Shown in pieces: positions 1 through 9,040 of a DNA stretch of 64,000 bases. Each line of letters opens with the position of its first letter. Position 1 is the first letter of the stretch. Made by a program: the position numbers and the translations under genes. The stretch covers positions 5,256,501 to 5,320,500 of the forward strand of contig NZ_LT629703.1 in the NCBI RefSeq assembly GCF_900103365.1, in the 5' to 3' direction. Under the pieces are notes generated by a model. The model worked only from the letters and a program-made list of their open reading frames with translations. It had not been told where the DNA came from and searched no databases. This stretch comes from Afipia sp. GAS231. GTDB lineage: Bacteria > Pseudomonadota > Alphaproteobacteria > Rhizobiales > Xanthobacteraceae.

Positions 1-72
1 AGCCAGCGCGCCCGACGCCGCCAGAGTCAGGGAGGTGAGGGCCATCAGCGCGCTCAAGGTCAATTTCATCAT
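1..72 (-). CDS. Exported protein, N-terminal fragment (cut by window edge)
   Basis: Reading the minus strand from an ATG at 72 gives 24 codons that form a classic Sec signal peptide: MMKLTLSALMAL followed by a Thr/Ser/Leu/Ala core ending in AASGALA. The gene runs out of the window, so the mature protein is not visible. It is divergent from the glc genes; the 261 bases between them would hold both promoters. It could be a periplasmic binding protein or any other exported protein; the fragment does not say which. Confidence 0.6.
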   Translation of the reverse strand, partial: MMKLTLSALMALTSLTLAASGALA

Positions 73-141
73 GGGGTGCTCTTCGTCTCTTCGGTGATGT
101 GGCGGTAGCCGCTTGTGGCATGGCCGGCTTCCACAGGACAA

Positions 142-169
142 GTCGTGAAACCCTGACAGGTCTCACGAC
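142..169. repeat. Inverted repeat in the divergent intergenic region upstream of glcD
   Basis: GTCGTGA at 142-148 is matched by TCACGAC at 163-169, with GACAAG and CTTGTC as a looser outer pair. It lies between two divergent genes, where an operator would be expected, but I recognise no known regulator site. Confidence 0.3.
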
Positions 170-333
170 GGCGGGCTTGTCCCAGAGAGAACTCATCGCA
201 GCAGGGCGACGCAATCCGACCTTGGTGGCCTACCCAAACTTGCTCAGACGTGCTTGATTTGGCATCACAAATCGATCACGCGTGGGCTCGGAATCCAACC
301 GGTTGGAATCCGGCAGCCCGGAGGAATACGCGC

Positions 334-1827
334 ATGGCCATCATGATGCCGGCTTCCGATCAGGCGGTGCTGGATCGCCGCGACACGATCGTCGCCGCCT
401 TGCGCGCGATCGTGCCAGGCGAAGGCGTGATCGACAGCGCAGCCGAAATGCTCCCCTACGAGTCCGACGGGCTGATGGCGTATCGGCAGCCGCCGATGGT
501 CGTGGTGCTGCCCGACACCACTGAACAGGTCTCCCAAGTCCTGAAATATTGCTCGGAGCAGGGCATCAAGGTGGTGCCGCGCGGCTCCGGCACCTCGCTG
601 TCCGGCGGCGCGCTGCCGCTGGCCGACGGCGTGCTGCTGGGCTTGGGCAAATTCAAGCGCATCCGCGAAATCGATTTCGACAACCGCGTCGTGGTCACCG
701 AACCCGGCGTCACCAATCTCGCCATCAGCCAGGCGGTGGCGCATGCCGGGTTCTATTATGCGCCGGATCCTTCGTCGCAGATCGCCTGCTCGATCGGAGG
801 CAATGTCGCGGAAAATTCCGGCGGGGTGCATTGCCTGAAATACGGCATGACCACCAACAACGTGCTCGGCTGCGAAATCGTGCTGATGTCCGGCGAAATC
901 CTGAAAATCGGCGGCAAGGCGGCTGAAAATGCCGGTTACGACCTGATGGGCATCATCACCGGCTCCGAAGGCCTGCTCGGGGTTATCACTGAAATTACGG
1001 TGCGGATCCTGCAGAAACCCGAGACCGCGCGCGCGCTGATGGTCGGTTTCGCGGAAGTCGAGGCCGCCGGCGAATGCGTGGCCCGCATCATCGGCGCCGG
1101 CATTATTCCCGGCGGCATGGAGATGATGGACAAGCCCGCGATCCACGCCGCCGAAGCCTTCGTCCATGCCGGCTATCCGCTCGACGTCGAGGCGCTCTTG
1201 ATCATCGAGCTCGATGGGCCGAGCGTCGAGGTCGATGAGCTGATCACCCGGGTCGAAACCATCGCAAAAGCCTGCGGGTCGGTCACCTTGCAAATCTCCA
1301 CGTCGGAGATGGAGCGCAACCTGTTCTGGGCCGGCCGCAAGGCGGCGTTTCCGGCGGTGGGCCGGATTTCGCCGGACTATCTCTGCATGGACGGCACCAT
1401 TCCGCGCGGCGCGCTGCCAAAGGCTTTGGCGCGTATCCGCGAACTGTCTGAAAAATACGGCCTCGGCGTCGCCAACGTGTTTCACGCCGGCGACGGCAAT
1501 CTGCACCCGCTCATTTTGTACGACGCCAACAAGCCCGGCGAGATGGACAGGGCGGAGGCCTTTGGCGCCGACATCCTGCGCTGCTGCGTCGAACTCGGTG
1601 GCGTGCTGACCGGCGAACATGGCGTCGGCATCGAGAAGCGCGACCTAATGCCGGAAATGTTCACCGAGATCGATCTCAACCAGCAGCAGCGGCTGAAATG
1701 CGCCTTCGACGCTCAGGGCCTGCTCAATCCCGGCAAGGTGTTTCCGACCCTGCACCGCTGCGCCGAGCTCGGCCGTGTCCATGTGCACGGCGGCAAGCTG
1801 GCATTTCCCGAACTTCCAAGGTTTTAG
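334..1827 (+). CDS. glcD: Glycolate/2-hydroxyacid oxidase, FAD subunit GlcD
   Basis: FAD-linked subunit of the glycolate (or D-lactate) dehydrogenase complex, which oxidises 2-hydroxyacids to 2-oxoacids and passes electrons through GlcF to the membrane quinone pool. The start at 334 is chosen because GGAGG lies about nine bases upstream; an in-frame ATG at 250 would add 28 unlikely residues. The product is 497 aa, close to the usual GlcD length. The FAD_binding_4 (PCMH-type) loop VPRGSGTSLSGG is at about 81-92. The C-terminal FAD-oxidase domain carries HAGDGNLHP and TGEHGVGIEK. glcE follows nine bases after the stop, so the three glc genes form one operon. Exact substrate (glycolate or D-lactate) cannot be read from the sequence. 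Confidence 0.95.
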   Translation: MAIMMPASDQAVLDRRDTIVAALRAIVPGEGVIDSAAEMLPYESDGLMAYRQPPMVVVLPDTTEQVSQVLKYCSEQGIKVVPRGSGTSLSGGALPLADGVLLGLGKFKRIREIDFDNRVVVTEPGVTNLAISQAVAHAGFYYAPDPSSQIACSIGGNVAENSGGVHCLKYGMTTNNVLGCEIVLMSGEILKIGGKAAENAGYDLMGIITGSEGLLGVITEITVRILQKPETARALMVGFAEVEAAGECVARIIGAGIIPGGMEMMDKPAIHAAEAFVHAGYPLDVEALLIIELDGPSVEVDELITRVETIAKACGSVTLQISTSEMERNLFWAGRKAAFPAVGRISPDYLCMDGTIPRGALPKALARIRELSEKYGLGVANVFHAGDGNLHPLILYDANKPGEMDRAEAFGADILRCCVELGGVLTGEHGVGIEKRDLMPEMFTEIDLNQQQRLKCAFDAQGLLNPGKVFPTLHRCAELGRVHVHGGKLAFPELPRF

Positions 1828-1836
1828 GCAAGGCGC

Positions 1837-3090
1837 GTGGACACCCTCAAGGTACGTGACGCCAAAGACGTCGAACAGGTGGTGCGGGCGGCGATTGCCA
1901 GCGAGCAGCCGCTCGAGATCATCGGCCATGGCACACGGCGCCAGATCGGTCAGCCGATCGCGACCAATGCGCTGCTCGATCTGTCTGCGCTGAATGCGGT
2001 CTCCGCCTACGAGCCGAACGAACTGATCATCACGGTGCAGGCCGGCGCCCCGCTCGCCGACGTGCAGTCGCTGATCGATTCCAAAAACCAGCAATTCGCG
2101 TTCGAGCCGATCGATACCTCCATGCTTACAGGCGTGTCCGGCAACGGCACCATCGGCGGCATGATCGGCGCGGGCCTCGCCGGTCCCCGCCGCATCAAGG
2201 CGGGCGGCGCGCGCGACCACCTGCTGGGCGCGCATGCGGTGTCCGGCTTCGGCGACAGTTTTAAAACCGGGGGTAAGGTGGTGAAGAACGTCACCGGCTA
2301 CGATCTCTGCAAATTGCTGACGGGGTCGTGGGGCACGCTGGCGGTCATGACCGAGGTGACGCTGAAGGTGATGCCGAAGCCCGAAAGCGAGCGGACGCTG
2401 ATGCTGCGCTCCCTCGACGATCTGACCGCGAACCGGGCGATGACGGCAGCCCTCGGCTCGCCCTTCGACGTCTCCGGCGCGGCGCATCTGCCAAATTCGA
2501 CGTTCCGGCCGGCCAGCGGCGCGCTGGCGGACCTTGGGTCCAGGAGCCCGGGTTCTCAGGCCCAGGCGGTGACGCTGGTGCGGCTCGAGGGCATTGCCGC
2601 CTCGGTCGCCGATCGCGCCGGCTCATTGTCCAAAACGCTCGCGTCCTTTGGGGCGGTGGAGATCCTGCAGGATGCGGCCTCGGCCGCGGCCTGGCGCGCG
2701 ATCCGCGATATCGAGCCGTTCGCGGCGAGCGGCTCGCTCGGCGCCTGGCCGGTGTGGCGGATCGTCTGTCCGCCGGCCGCGGGCGGCGCGCTCGGCCAGG
2801 CGCTGGCGCGCGATACCGGGGGCGACGTGATCTACGACTGGGGCGGCGGCCTGATCTGGGCGGCATTGCCGCCCAGGCCGGACGCGCAGGCGGCGCTGGT
2901 GCGCGAGCGCGTCGAGGCCGCCGGCGGCCACGCCATGCTGATCCGGGCCTCCGAACTGGTTCGATCCAATGTCGATGTGTTTCAACCGCAACCGGGCGAA
3001 CTGGCTTTGTTGAGCGAACGGGTGCGCCACAGCTTCGATCCCAAAACCATTCTCAACCGCGGCCGGCTGACGCGGGGATCTTGCTCATGA
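1837..3090 (+). CDS. glcE: Glycolate oxidase, second FAD-binding subunit GlcE
   Basis: Second flavin-binding subunit of the GlcDEF complex, shorter than GlcD and without most of its C-terminal catalytic domain. It probably starts at GTG 1837 (product begins MDTLKVRDAK), nine bases after glcD stops. The 417 aa product shows the PCMH-type FAD fold: the NGTIGGMIGAGLAGPRR loop near residue 105 and GGKVVKNVTGYDLCKLLTG further on, both typical of GlcE. The last codon overlaps the glcF start by ATGA (3087-3090), which implies translational coupling. Confidence 0.93.
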   Translation: MDTLKVRDAKDVEQVVRAAIASEQPLEIIGHGTRRQIGQPIATNALLDLSALNAVSAYEPNELIITVQAGAPLADVQSLIDSKNQQFAFEPIDTSMLTGVSGNGTIGGMIGAGLAGPRRIKAGGARDHLLGAHAVSGFGDSFKTGGKVVKNVTGYDLCKLLTGSWGTLAVMTEVTLKVMPKPESERTLMLRSLDDLTANRAMTAALGSPFDVSGAAHLPNSTFRPASGALADLGSRSPGSQAQAVTLVRLEGIAASVADRAGSLSKTLASFGAVEILQDAASAAAWRAIRDIEPFAASGSLGAWPVWRIVCPPAAGGALGQALARDTGGDVIYDWGGGLIWAALPPRPDAQAALVRERVEAAGGHAMLIRASELVRSNVDVFQPQPGELALLSERVRHSFDPKTILNRGRLTRGSCS

Positions 3091-4415
3091 AAACCGAATT
3101 CTCGCTGGCCCAGCTTGCCGATCCCGATATCGCCGAAGCCGACAAGATCCTGCGGGCCTGCGTGCATTGCGGCTTCTGCACCGCGACCTGTCCGACCTAT
3201 GTGCTGCTCGGCGACGAACTCGATAGTCCGCGCGGCCGAATCTACCTGATCAAGGAGATGCTGGAAAAGGACAAGCCGCCGACAAAGGAGGTGGTCAAGC
3301 ACATCGACCGCTGCCTCTCCTGCCTGGCCTGCATGACCACCTGCCCGTCGGGGGTGAACTACATGCATCTGGTCGATCAGGCGCGGGTCCGGATCGAGCG
3401 GGATTACTCCCGGCCGCTGCCGGAGCGGCTGCTGCGGGCGGTGCTGGCATGGGTGCTGCCGCGGCCAAAGCTGTTTCGCGCCAGCATGATCCTGGCGCGG
3501 CTTGGCCGGCCGTTCGCGGCTTTGTTGCCGGCGCCAAAGCCTGCTGCGACCCCGTCGCTGCTGCGGCGGATCAAGGCGATGCTGGCGTTGGCACCTGGCC
3601 GTCTGCCGTCGCCGGGGCCCGTTGGCGGAAGCGTTTTTCCGGCCATCGGCGAGCGGCGGGGACGGGTCGCGCTGCTGCAGGGCTGCGCCCAGCAGGTGCT
3701 GGCGCCGCGGATCAACCAGGCCGCCATCAACCTTTTGACGCGTCACGGCATCGAGGTCGTGCTGGTCAAGGACGAGCAATGCTGCGGCGCGCTGACCCAT
3801 CACCTCGGGCAGGAAGCCGACGCTTTGGCGCGGGCCCGCGGCAACGTCGGCGTGTGGCAAAGGGAAGCGGAACAGGGCGGCCTGGACGCCATCCTGGTGA
3901 CCGCATCGGGCTGCGGGACGGTCATCAAGGACTACGGTTTCATGCTGCGCGAGGATCGCGAATTCGCACGCCCCGCAGCGCAAATATCCGCGCTGGCAAA
4001 GGATATCACCGAGTATCTCGCCGGCCTCGATCTCCATCCGTCGACGCAGCGAGGCGACGTTACGATCGCCTATCACTCGGCTTGTTCGCTGCAGCACGGA
4101 CAGAAAATCACGCAGCTTCCGAAAGAATTGCTTTCCAAGAATGGATTCGTGGTGAAAGATGTACCCGAGAGCCATTTGTGTTGCGGTTCGGCGGGGACCT
4201 ACAACATTCTCCAGCCTGACATTGCGAGCAGATTGCGCGATCGAAAGGTCGCCAATATTGCGACAGTCAAACCGGACATGATCGCTGCGGGCAATATTGG
4301 GTGCATGGTTCAAATTGCCGGCGGTACGTCAGTTCCAGTGGTGCACACCATTGAGCTTCTCGATTGGGCGACAGGAGGTCCAAGACCTGAATTGAGCGGG
4401 GCAGGATTGAACTGA
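3087..4415 (+). CDS. glcF: Glycolate oxidase iron-sulfur subunit GlcF
   Basis: Membrane-associated Fe-S subunit that carries electrons from GlcD/GlcE to quinone. The ATG at 3087 overlaps the glcE stop. The 442 aa product has two 4Fe-4S cluster motifs: CVHCGFCTATCP (Cys 25, 28, 31, 35) and CLSCLACMTTCP about 50 residues later. Two CCG domains follow (GCAQQVL to CCGAL, and SACSLQH to CCGSAG), which bind the non-cubane cluster in the heterodisulfide-reductase-like family. It closes the glcDEF operon; the next gene lies 160 bases further and is unrelated. Confidence 0.95.
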   Translation: MKTEFSLAQLADPDIAEADKILRACVHCGFCTATCPTYVLLGDELDSPRGRIYLIKEMLEKDKPPTKEVVKHIDRCLSCLACMTTCPSGVNYMHLVDQARVRIERDYSRPLPERLLRAVLAWVLPRPKLFRASMILARLGRPFAALLPAPKPAATPSLLRRIKAMLALAPGRLPSPGPVGGSVFPAIGERRGRVALLQGCAQQVLAPRINQAAINLLTRHGIEVVLVKDEQCCGALTHHLGQEADALARARGNVGVWQREAEQGGLDAILVTASGCGTVIKDYGFMLREDREFARPAAQISALAKDITEYLAGLDLHPSTQRGDVTIAYHSACSLQHGQKITQLPKELLSKNGFVVKDVPESHLCCGSAGTYNILQPDIASRLRDRKVANIATVKPDMIAAGNIGCMVQIAGGTSVPVVHTIELLDWATGGPRPELSGAGLN

Positions 4416-4443
4416 TCGGGGTTGAACCGATCGATCGGCCCCC

Positions 4444-4490
4444 GAGCATGATCCGGAACAGCGGGCACCCGTTTTCCGAAATGACCATGC
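4444..4490. repeat. Dispersed palindromic repeat, type B (GAGCATGATCCGGAA type)
   Basis: GAGCATGATCCGGAA at 4444-4458 is followed by a GCGGGCACCC core and then TTTTCCGAA and GACCATGC, giving an imperfect inverted repeat. I recall closely similar units in many intergenic spacers of Bradyrhizobium and Rhodopseudomonas. It sits between glcF and the Lys/Ala-rich gene, where it may work as a transcript-stabilising or terminating hairpin. Confidence 0.55.
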
Positions 4491-4577
4491 CCAGACGATC
4501 TACAACACCAGACGTTCCACAACAGACGACCGACACAACAACAGGCTCATGGACCAGCGGCAACAGGAGGACCACGA

Positions 4578-4961
4578 ATGGCTAAAGGGAAGAAGAGCAA
4601 GAAAAGCAAGAAGCCTAAAAAGGCCAAGAAGGCGGTAGCGGCGAAGAAGAAATCTGCAAAGAAGTCGTCGAAAAAGGCCGCCAAGAAATCGGCAAAGAAG
4701 GCTGCCAAGAAAACAGCCAAGAAGGCCGTGAAGAAATCAGCCAAAAAATCGGCCAAGAAAGCCGCCGCGAAAGCGGCGCCGAAGAAGGCCGCCAAGAAGA
4801 GCCCGGCAAAGAAAAAGAAGGCGGCGGCACCCAAGCCGGCGGCAGCCGCCCCGGCTCCGGCGCCGGCGCCCGCACCGGAACCCGCGCCCGCCCCGAGCTG
4901 GGCTACCCCGGAGCCGTCGGCCCCGTCATGGGGTTCGTCCAACGGGGGCGACCAGCACTAG
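4578..4961 (+). CDS. Histone H1-like Lys/Ala-rich basic protein
   Basis: A 127 aa protein made almost wholly of Lys, Ala, Ser and Pro. Residues 2-90 are tandem KKAAKKS/AKK-type repeats like the C-terminal tail of histone H1 and bacterial H1-like (AlgP/Hc-type) proteins. Residues 92-115 are an Ala-Pro spacer, and the end is a short Trp/Ser/Gly tail. Such proteins bind DNA or RNA non-specifically and compact the nucleoid. AGGAGG sits nine bases before the ATG. The strong hairpin at 4986-5012 ends the transcript. No folded domain is visible, so a nucleic-acid-binding role is an inference from composition. Confidence 0.75.
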   Translation: MAKGKKSKKSKKPKKAKKAVAAKKKSAKKSSKKAAKKSAKKAAKKTAKKAVKKSAKKSAKKAAAKAAPKKAAKKSPAKKKKAAAPKPAAAAPAPAPAPAPEPAPAPSWATPEPSAPSWGSSNGGDQH

Positions 4962-4985
4962 GTCACTGCCAGCGACACGCGCTCG

Positions 4986-5019
4986 AAGGGCCGCAGCACT
5001 GCTGCGGCCCTTCTCGTTT
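4986..5019 (+). terminator. Rho-independent terminator after the H1-like gene
   Basis: An 11-bp stem, AAGGGCCGCAG (4986-4996) with CTGCGGCCCTT (5002-5012), has a five-base loop and is followed by TCTCGTTT. It lies 24 bases after the stop at 4961. Confidence 0.8.
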
Positions 5020-5360
5020 GAGCGCCTCTCTTGTGCACAGCACCCGGGTTTCTCCGGTGAATTGATTCGGTGACATCGCGGTCTGACAGCCGCGGTCTCC
5101 GCTGGATTTTGGGTTCCAGATGCATCCGGAAGGGGCACGAAAACCGCCGAAATTGTGCCCGGAATGCAACACCCGCTGACAACATTTTTTGAAACGGTCC
5201 AAACGCCTAAAAAGGCGGCAGATGCTTGACTTTTTTGCTTCACGCGTCGGGTGCCGCGTTCCAGATTGCAATCACGTTAAGAAATTTAGTTGCAGTCGGT
5301 TATCGCTTGCCCTTGGGGGGCGCCGGAACGGGACTGTCTTAGAAGGTGATGGGGATCGTC
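5020..5360. other. Intergenic region upstream of the porin-like gene
   Basis: About 340 bases with no convincing gene. Short open frames here have no start signal or recognisable protein content. The second half is AT-richer than its surroundings (5220-5320) and presumably holds the promoter of the porin-like gene; TTGACT at about 5226 could be a -35, but I see no good -10 at the right distance. Confidence 0.4.
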
Positions 5361-6407
5361 ATGAAGAAAGTGGCTTTGTTAGCAACGGCGCTGGCAATGG
5401 TTTCGGGTTCGGCTCTCGCTGCGGATATGGCTGTCAAGGCCGTGAAGGCTCCGCCGGTGGCTGCATTCGATCCGTGGGACGTCGCTTTCGGCAGCGCGAT
5501 CATGAGCGACTACGTGTTCCGCGGCATCACCCAGTCCAACCACAAGGCTTCCGTGGCCGCCTATTTCGAGCCGCGCTACAACGTCACCAAGGACGTCCAG
5601 CTCTACGCCGGCATGTCCGCCGAGAGCATCTCGTTCCCGAACCGGGCCGCGGCTGAAGTCGACTTCTACGCCGGTATCCGCCCGACCGTCGGCATGTTCG
5701 CCTTCGACTTCGGTGCCTGGGGCTACCTCTATCCGGGTGGACAGTGCTTCGGCGGCGTCGGACCGGGCGCAACCAACTCCTGCGCGGCCTTCGGCCAGGG
5801 CATCGATTTTGGCGGCGGCGCCGGCCTGCCGATCAACGGCAACTTCGCCAAGAAGAGCGCCAGCTTCTATGAAGTCTACGGCAAGGTGAACATCACCCTG
5901 AACGACCAGTTCGCCGTCGGCTTCAACGAGTACTATTCGCCGAACTTCCTGAACCTCGGCGCCTGGGGCAACTACGCCTCGATCACCGGCAAGTGGACCG
6001 CGCCCTCGACCACCTTCGGCTCCTCCGGCGTCGGCATGTACGTCTCCGGCGAGTTCGGCCGTCAGTGGCTCGGCACCTCGGATGCCTTCTACGGCACCAC
6101 CATCGGAACTGCGTTCGGCGGACCGTTCCCGCGCGGTATTCCTGAGCCCAGCTACAACACCTGGAACATCGGCGTCGGCTTCACCTACAAGGTGTTCACG
6201 CTGGATCTGCGTTACTCCGACACCAACCTCTCCAAGGGTAACTGCAACGCCTTCACCTCCGACTACAGCACCACCAATTCGAGCGCTGCTTTCGTGACCA
6301 ACATCAACCCCGGCAACGGCGTGACGGCGTTCGGCTCCGGCTGGTGCGGCGCGACCGGCATCGTCAAGCTCTCGGCTGACCTGACCGCGATGACCAACCT
6401 GAAGTAA
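5361..6407 (+). CDS. Outer-membrane beta-barrel protein (TorF-type putative porin)
   Basis: A 348 aa exported protein. The start at 5361 gives a textbook signal peptide, MKKVALLATALAMVSGSALA, cleaved before ADMAVKA; an upstream GTG/ATG pair (5346/5349) would only add five residues. The mature protein has alternating aromatic/polar strands. Phrases such as AIMSDYVFRGITQSN and SAESISFPN match what I recall of the TIGR02001/TorF putative porin family. It ends with a short strand finishing in Leu-Lys rather than a C-terminal aromatic. It is monocistronic, bounded by its own terminator at 6427-6460. The Cys pairs in the second half may form disulfides. Pore function and substrate are unknown. Confidence 0.8.
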   Translation: MKKVALLATALAMVSGSALAADMAVKAVKAPPVAAFDPWDVAFGSAIMSDYVFRGITQSNHKASVAAYFEPRYNVTKDVQLYAGMSAESISFPNRAAAEVDFYAGIRPTVGMFAFDFGAWGYLYPGGQCFGGVGPGATNSCAAFGQGIDFGGGAGLPINGNFAKKSASFYEVYGKVNITLNDQFAVGFNEYYSPNFLNLGAWGNYASITGKWTAPSTTFGSSGVGMYVSGEFGRQWLGTSDAFYGTTIGTAFGGPFPRGIPEPSYNTWNIGVGFTYKVFTLDLRYSDTNLSKGNCNAFTSDYSTTNSSAAFVTNINPGNGVTAFGSGWCGATGIVKLSADLTAMTNLK

Positions 6408-6426
6408 GATCTTCCTCTCGAAGACC

Positions 6427-6460
6427 AGGGGGCGGCAGAGCAATCTGCCGCCCCTTTTCG
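6427..6460 (+). terminator. Rho-independent terminator after the porin-like gene
   Basis: GGGGCGGCAG (6429-6438) pairs with CTGCCGCCCC (6445-6454) around a six-base loop and is followed by TTTTCGTTT. It starts about 20 bases after the stop at 6407. Confidence 0.88.
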
Positions 6461-6466
6461 TTTGGG

Positions 6467-6988
6467 GTGAGCCGGATGGAACGAGGCTGGCGGCGCGCGC
6501 TGGGTGAGGCGATTTCCCGCAACGACCATCGCAATTGGCTGGCGGGTGCGGTCGCCGGCCTCGGCGGCGCGATCGCCATCGGCGCCATGGAATGGCTCTC
6601 GGTCGAGGCGCACTATCCGCTGGCCGTGATTCCGTTCGCGACCTCGATCGTGCTGGTGATCGGATCGCCCGATGTCGAGCCGGCACAGCCGCGCGCCTTG
6701 ATCGGCGGCCATCTCGTGACGGCGCTGGTCGGCTTCGCCGTGCTGAAGCTGACAGGACCGCAAGCCTGGGCGGCGGCCGCCGCCGTCGGGCTCTCCATTC
6801 TGGCGATGTACCTCACCGGAACCTTTCACCCGCCGGCGGGCATCAACCCGCTGCTGGTGGTGTCGGGCAATCTGCCGGCGACGTTTCTGCTCGCGCCGGT
6901 GCTGGCCGGCGCCGTGCTGTTGACCGCCTTCGCCGTTGTCTGGCACCGCTGGGTGCGGCGCCAGAACTGGCCGCGGCGATGGTTGTAG
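6467..6988 (+). CDS. HPP family integral membrane protein
   Basis: A 173 aa membrane protein with four hydrophobic helices (roughly residues 25-65, 80-100, 103-120 and 135-160). It carries the family signature TFHPPAGINP in the loop before the last helix, which defines the HPP domain (PF04982). Members are proposed plastid or bacterial nitrite transporters; that is not proved for this one. It may start at GTG 6467 or at ATG 6476; neither has a strong ribosome site. Its stop directly abuts the stop of the convergent ABC transporter gene, with no bases between. Confidence 0.82.
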   Translation: MSRMERGWRRALGEAISRNDHRNWLAGAVAGLGGAIAIGAMEWLSVEAHYPLAVIPFATSIVLVIGSPDVEPAQPRALIGGHLVTALVGFAVLKLTGPQAWAAAAAVGLSILAMYLTGTFHPPAGINPLLVVSGNLPATFLLAPVLAGAVLLTAFAVVWHRWVRRQNWPRRWL

Positions 6989-8725
6989 TTAGGCCGGCTT
7001 GCCGTCCCGCAACGCGAAGTGATCGCCGTCGCGGACCATGCCGATATTGCGCTGATGGAAGGCTTCCAGCGTCGAGCGGTGGCCGATCGAGACCACGGTG
7101 GTCTGCGGCAACCTCGTAGCCAGCAACTTGTACAACGCGGCTTCCGAGGGCTCGTCGAGCGAAGCGGTCGCCTCATCGAGAAACAGATAGTCCGGTCTGT
7201 GCAACAGCGCGCGCGCGAGCCCAAGGCGCTGCTGCTCGCCGAGCGAGAGCATCCGGTTCCAGTGCGCTTCTTCTGCCAATCGAGAGCCGAGCTGCGGCAG
7301 CCCCACCAGCGTTAGTGCGTCCCTGATCTGGTCGGCGCTGAAGCGCTCGGTTTCGCCGGGATAGGCGATCGCTCCCTGCAGCGTTCCGATCGGGAAATAC
7401 GGCCGCTGCGGCAGCATCATGACAGAGGCGTTCTCCGGGATGGCGACCGACCCGTCGCCGAACGGCCAGATGCCGGCGATGGCGCGGAACAGCGTCGATT
7501 TGCCGGAGCCCGATGGGCCCGTCAGCAGCGTGCGCTCGCCGCTGCGCAGGCTGAGGCCGTCGGCCGCGACCAGCGGCTTGCCATCGGGCAGCCGCACCTC
7601 GAGGGCGCGCAGGTCGATCGCCTTGCCGCCGCTGGACGACGTCACGCCGATCGAGCCGGCGCCGCCGGCAAACGCAGCGGCGCGGGCGATCGAGGTTTCG
7701 AATCCGTCGAGACGGGCGACGACGGCGCGCCAGTCCGCCAGCGTTCGATAGATGGTGACGAACACCGACAGCGCCTTCTGGACGCTGCCGAAAGCGGAAG
7801 CGGTCTGGGTCATGCCGCCGAGCTGGATCTTCTTGGCGAAGTAGGCCGGCGCCACCAGGACGTAGGGAAAGATCACGGCGGCCTGCGAATAGCTCGCGGT
7901 GAACGCGGTCAGCCGTTTGGTCCGGCTCATGATGCCGTACCAGTTTTCGACCACGCTGTTGAAGCGCTGCCAGAGCGCCTGTCGCTCCGCGCTCTCGCCT
8001 TTCAGCAGCGCGATCTGTTCGGAATTTTCGCGCGCGCGCACCAGGTTGAAACGGAAGTCGGCTTCATAGCGCTGCTGCTGGAAGCCGAGCTGGACCAGCG
8101 GCGAACCGATCCACTGCGTCAGCGCCGTACCGAAGATCGCGTAGATCAGCGCGCCCCACACCATGTAGCCGGGGATGTCGAAGTCCTTGCCGAACAGATG
8201 CAGCGGCGCCGCTGCCGACAGGCCCCACAGGATGACGACGAAGGAGAGCAGCGTCACCACCGAGTTGAGCAGGTTCAGGCCGATGTCGAGCGTCCGCTCG
8301 ATGAACAGCTTGACGTCTTCGGAGATGCGCTGGTCCGGGTTATCGGCGGTGTCGCCCTGCAACTGCATGCGATAGTGATTGGCGCGGTGCAGCCATTCGC
8401 CGAGATAATGCCGGGTCAGCCAGCGCCGCCAGCGGATCTGCAGCCACTGATTGAGATAGAGCTGGTAGACCGCCAGCGCGATGAAGCAGGTCGCCAGCAA
8501 GCAGAACACGCCGATCTCGCGGACGAAGACGTCGAAGTCGTACTCCTGCAGCGCGTTGAAGAAGCGGCTGCTCCACTGGTTCAGCAGCACGTCGATCGCG
8601 ACCAGCGCCAGTTCGATCGAGATCACCGCGGCGAGCAGGCCGCGGCCGGCCCATTTATCCTCGGAACGGAAGTAGGGGCTGGCGATGCGCCATACGGTGG
8701 CGAGCGTCGAGCGGATGTTGTTCAC
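6989..8725 (-). CDS. BacA/SbmA-like transporter fused to an ABC ATPase (BclA/YddA type)
   Basis: A 578 aa half-transporter. Residues 1-340 form the membrane part (about six helices), which resembles the SbmA/BacA and ABC_membrane_2 families. The ATPase domain is at about 370-578: Walker A GPSGSGKST at 403-411, signature LSLGEQ at 494-499 and Walker B YLFLDE at 513-518. SbmA/BacA relatives import antimicrobial peptides, bleomycin and microcins. In Bradyrhizobium the fused version, BclA, is known to be needed for bacteroid differentiation in response to plant NCR peptides. Orthology to BclA rather than to a generic YddA paralogue is not certain. It is monocistronic, convergent with the HPP gene and divergent from lldP. 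Confidence 0.85.
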   Translation of the reverse strand: MNNIRSTLATVWRIASPYFRSEDKWAGRGLLAAVISIELALVAIDVLLNQWSSRFFNALQEYDFDVFVREIGVFCLLATCFIALAVYQLYLNQWLQIRWRRWLTRHYLGEWLHRANHYRMQLQGDTADNPDQRISEDVKLFIERTLDIGLNLLNSVVTLLSFVVILWGLSAAAPLHLFGKDFDIPGYMVWGALIYAIFGTALTQWIGSPLVQLGFQQQRYEADFRFNLVRARENSEQIALLKGESAERQALWQRFNSVVENWYGIMSRTKRLTAFTASYSQAAVIFPYVLVAPAYFAKKIQLGGMTQTASAFGSVQKALSVFVTIYRTLADWRAVVARLDGFETSIARAAAFAGGAGSIGVTSSSGGKAIDLRALEVRLPDGKPLVAADGLSLRSGERTLLTGPSGSGKSTLFRAIAGIWPFGDGSVAIPENASVMMLPQRPYFPIGTLQGAIAYPGETERFSADQIRDALTLVGLPQLGSRLAEEAHWNRMLSLGEQQRLGLARALLHRPDYLFLDEATASLDEPSEAALYKLLATRLPQTTVVSIGHRSTLEAFHQRNIGMVRDGDHFALRDGKPA

Positions 8726-9040
8726 AGATTTACCGTCTCCGGGGGGCGGCCCTCAAAGGCCTGAAAAAGCGGGGTAATCAGCGGGATTACTAGACTAAAG
8801 TCGTAGGTATCATGTGCAGCGTCGTCTTGTCCCGATGTTCGAGTCAACCCTAGCATGCCGGCAATGGCGAGGGGCGGGGGGCCTTCCCAAGTTCGCGAGC
8901 TTGTGAGCGATTTTGGCTCTGCCTAATTCGCAGGCGATCTTGCACCGTTTCCGAGATGGGACTCCCGCGATCACGCTAGACGCGCCTGACCGTTCACGCA
9001 GGCGGACGCGTCGCATAATAGCGTGGGGGAGAGTCCGCTC
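8726..9040. other. Divergent promoter region between the ABC transporter and lldP
   Basis: These 315 bases hold no gene. A short inverted repeat, GTAATC(AGCG)GGATTAC, is at about 8774-8790. CATAAT at 9014-9019 just before lldP could be a -10, but no convincing -35 lies at a normal distance. I could not identify an LldR-type (FadR/GntR) operator. Confidence 0.35.

Noticed and set aside
250..333. Upstream in-frame extension of glcD (28 residues)
   Set aside because: The ATG at 334 has a GGAGG at ideal distance and fits the family N-terminus; the extension does not.
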